Source of the DNA: Promethearchaeota archaeon
Lineage (GTDB): Archaea > Asgardarchaeota > Lokiarchaeia > Sigynarchaeales > SOKP01
Reading direction: 5' to 3'
Length of the DNA: 6,590 bases
Assembly: GCA_016839425.1 (NCBI GenBank)
Contig: JAEOUI010000114.1
Span: forward strand, 1 to 6,590
The notes beneath the pieces were generated by a model, which saw nothing but the letters and a program-made list of their open reading frames with translations, had not been told where the DNA came from and ran no database searches. Both the position numbers and the translations under genes were made by a program. This document shows positions 5,801 through 6,590 of this stretch, one piece after another. Each line of letters starts with the position of its first letter. The stretch's first letter is position 1.

Positions 5801-5817
5801 TTCAAAAGTTTTCAAAA
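5801..5817. repeat. direct repeat TTCAAAA, 10-bp period
   Basis: Two identical 7-bp copies at 5801-5807 and 5811-5817, one helical turn apart, in the leader of the 117-aa gene. In such A/T-rich DNA this can arise by chance; it is noted because it continues the phased repeats just upstream. Confidence 0.25.
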
Positions 5818-5830
5818 CAATAAGTTACCT

Positions 5831-6184
5831 ATGACCTTTTCATTAAAACGTAATAAATACCTCCAAGACTTTCAATTACTGAATCACGATAACATCAAGT
5901 ATCAAGTCCCGTTAATATTAAGACTTTACGGAGCTTTGAATATAGTAAATCTCAAAAGCGAGAATAGGTATATATTATGTAATTTTTTAGATCAGAATAG
6001 CGAAAAGTTCAATCTACGCGAAGATATTTACATCTCAAATAACGAAAAAAGCTTGAACCAGCTCTTTCTATTAGCACTTACCAAGGCAAAGGAGCACGAT
6101 CTTCTTCAAGCACTATACGAAGAATATTTGACATCACTTAAAGCAATTAGTCAGAAAAAAGAATTCAAGGAAATATTGTTTTAA
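5831..6184 (+). CDS. hypothetical protein, 117 aa
   Basis: I do not recognise this protein. It starts at the only ATG/GTG/TTG codon after an in-frame stop at 5768 and runs to a TAA six bases before the TBP stop. The N-terminal half (1-70) looks mixed alpha/beta, with hydrophobic strands such as VPLILRLYGALNIV (26-39) and RYILCNFL (46-53). The C-terminal half (about 73-117) is probably helical, with Leu-rich faces such as LNQLFLLAL and a Lys/Glu-rich end. It has one Cys (C50), no metal-binding cluster, no clear membrane helix and no nucleotide-binding motif. Coding is supported by an own TATA-like box and dyad, by filling the space between two genes without large gaps, and by balanced codon use. 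No ribosome binding site is seen. It could be a lineage-restricted soluble protein; a chance ORF remains possible. Confidence 0.6.
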   Translation: MTFSLKRNKYLQDFQLLNHDNIKYQVPLILRLYGALNIVNLKSENRYILCNFLDQNSEKFNLREDIYISNNEKSLNQLFLLALTKAKEHDLLQALYEEYLTSLKAISQKKEFKEILF

Positions 6185-6190
6185 ATACAT

Positions 6191-6590
6191 TTAAAAAAAG
6201 TCGATATCGTCGTAGTCTGAATCGTCGATTTGATCCCTTGCAATATCCGCCTTCCTTACGTCTTCATTAAGCTTGATAAACGCCTCTCTTAAAGCTTCTT
6301 TATGCTTGGCACCGGTACAAACAACCCGTCCTGTGGAAAAAATGAGGAATACCGTTTTTGGGTCCTTCATCCGATAAATTAATCCTGGAAAAACTTCGGG
6401 TTCATACATGGCAGAGTCCATGACGATGGAGGCCAGGTTTAAATCCACATTCATGTGCAAGTCTCCCGATGCCACGATATTTTGGATGGTAATAACATAA
6501 TTCGATACATTTACACTTGCTTTTTTCATATTATCAATAACTTTTACAACAACTTCTTCCGCTTCTGAAGCGTTTCTAAGGCCAGTTATC
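6191..6590 (-). CDS. tbp: TATA-box binding protein, TBP (N-terminal part beyond window)
   Basis: General transcription factor that binds and bends the TATA box and recruits TFB and RNA polymerase. The reading frame is open to the right edge, and the residues before the Met at 6529 (ITGLRNASEAEEVVVKVIDN) are the end of the first TBP repeat and the joining helix. The Met at 6529 is therefore not the start. The second repeat is complete. Counting from that Met: ITIQNIVASGDL at 13-24, YEPEVFPGLIYRMKDPK at 42-58 and FLIFSTGRVVCTGAK at 61-75. Phe47 and Phe64 sit where the DNA-intercalating pair is expected. A helix follows, then an acidic tail (DDSDYDDIDFF), as in many archaeal TBPs. About 132 of a usual 180-200 residues are visible, so roughly 50-60 are missing. 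It converges on the 117-aa gene with 6 bp between stop codons; its promoter is outside the window. Confidence 0.96.
   Translation of the reverse strand, partial: ITGLRNASEAEEVVVKVIDNMKKASVNVSNYVITIQNIVASGDLHMNVDLNLASIVMDSAMYEPEVFPGLIYRMKDPKTVFLIFSTGRVVCTGAKHKEALREAFIKLNEDVRKADIARDQIDDSDYDDIDFF

Noticed and set aside
6527..6529. ATG at 6529 as the start of a short single-repeat TBP
   Set aside because: The frame stays open to the right edge and encodes the end of repeat one (ITGLRNASEAEE...), so this is an ordinary two-repeat TBP cut by the window.

Overview
The window is a compact, AT-rich piece of an archaeal chromosome. The archaeal markers are a TATA-box binding protein (TBP), a Cdc48/VAT-type double AAA+ ATPase, A/T-rich TATA-like boxes ahead of genes, and almost no Shine-Dalgarno sequences. 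The likely presence of O-phosphoseryl-tRNA(Sec) kinase (PstK) narrows the field. Among archaea, the Sep-tRNA route to selenocysteine is known in Methanococcales, Methanopyrus and Asgard (Lokiarchaeota-like) lineages. A protein with a possible longin/roadblock-like front and a winged-helix end also suits Asgard. I favour an Asgard archaeon, but this is inference and not proof.

Layout, left to right. (1) 1-1144, plus: a PLP-dependent class I aminotransferase whose first few residues lie left of the window; the visible ATG at 56 is internal. (2) 1145-3415, minus: Cdc48, complete, ending in a HbYX-like proteasome-docking tail (FYR). Its stop codon abuts the aminotransferase stop with no base between them. 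(3) 3512-4330, minus: PstK-like kinase. (4) 4336-4605, minus: a small stand-alone GIY-YIG nuclease-family protein. Genes 3 and 4 read as one two-gene unit (GIY-YIG first), with a TA-rich box upstream. (5) 4725-5345, minus: a 206-aa protein with a C-terminal winged helix, probably a regulator. (6) 5459-5734, plus: acylphosphatase, divergent from gene 5 across a 113-bp shared promoter region. (7) 5831-6184, plus: an unrecognised 117-aa protein preceded by an operator-like dyad next to a TATA-like box. (8) 6191-6590, minus: TBP, with the second repeat and acidic tail visible and the first repeat beyond the right edge.

The genes do not form one pathway. They cover amino-acid metabolism, protein unfolding, a tRNA(Sec) enzyme, a small nuclease, a regulator, acylphosphate hydrolysis and core transcription. 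The most informative element is the PstK-like gene, which predicts a UGA-recoding selenocysteine system elsewhere in the genome. In keeping with that, seven of the eight genes stop with TAA and only the GIY-YIG gene uses TGA. The kinase has one notable departure: Trp replaces the first Arg of the family RxxxR motif. No rRNA, tRNA, CRISPR array, IS element or prophage gene is visible, and no gene-free stretch exceeds 120 bp.
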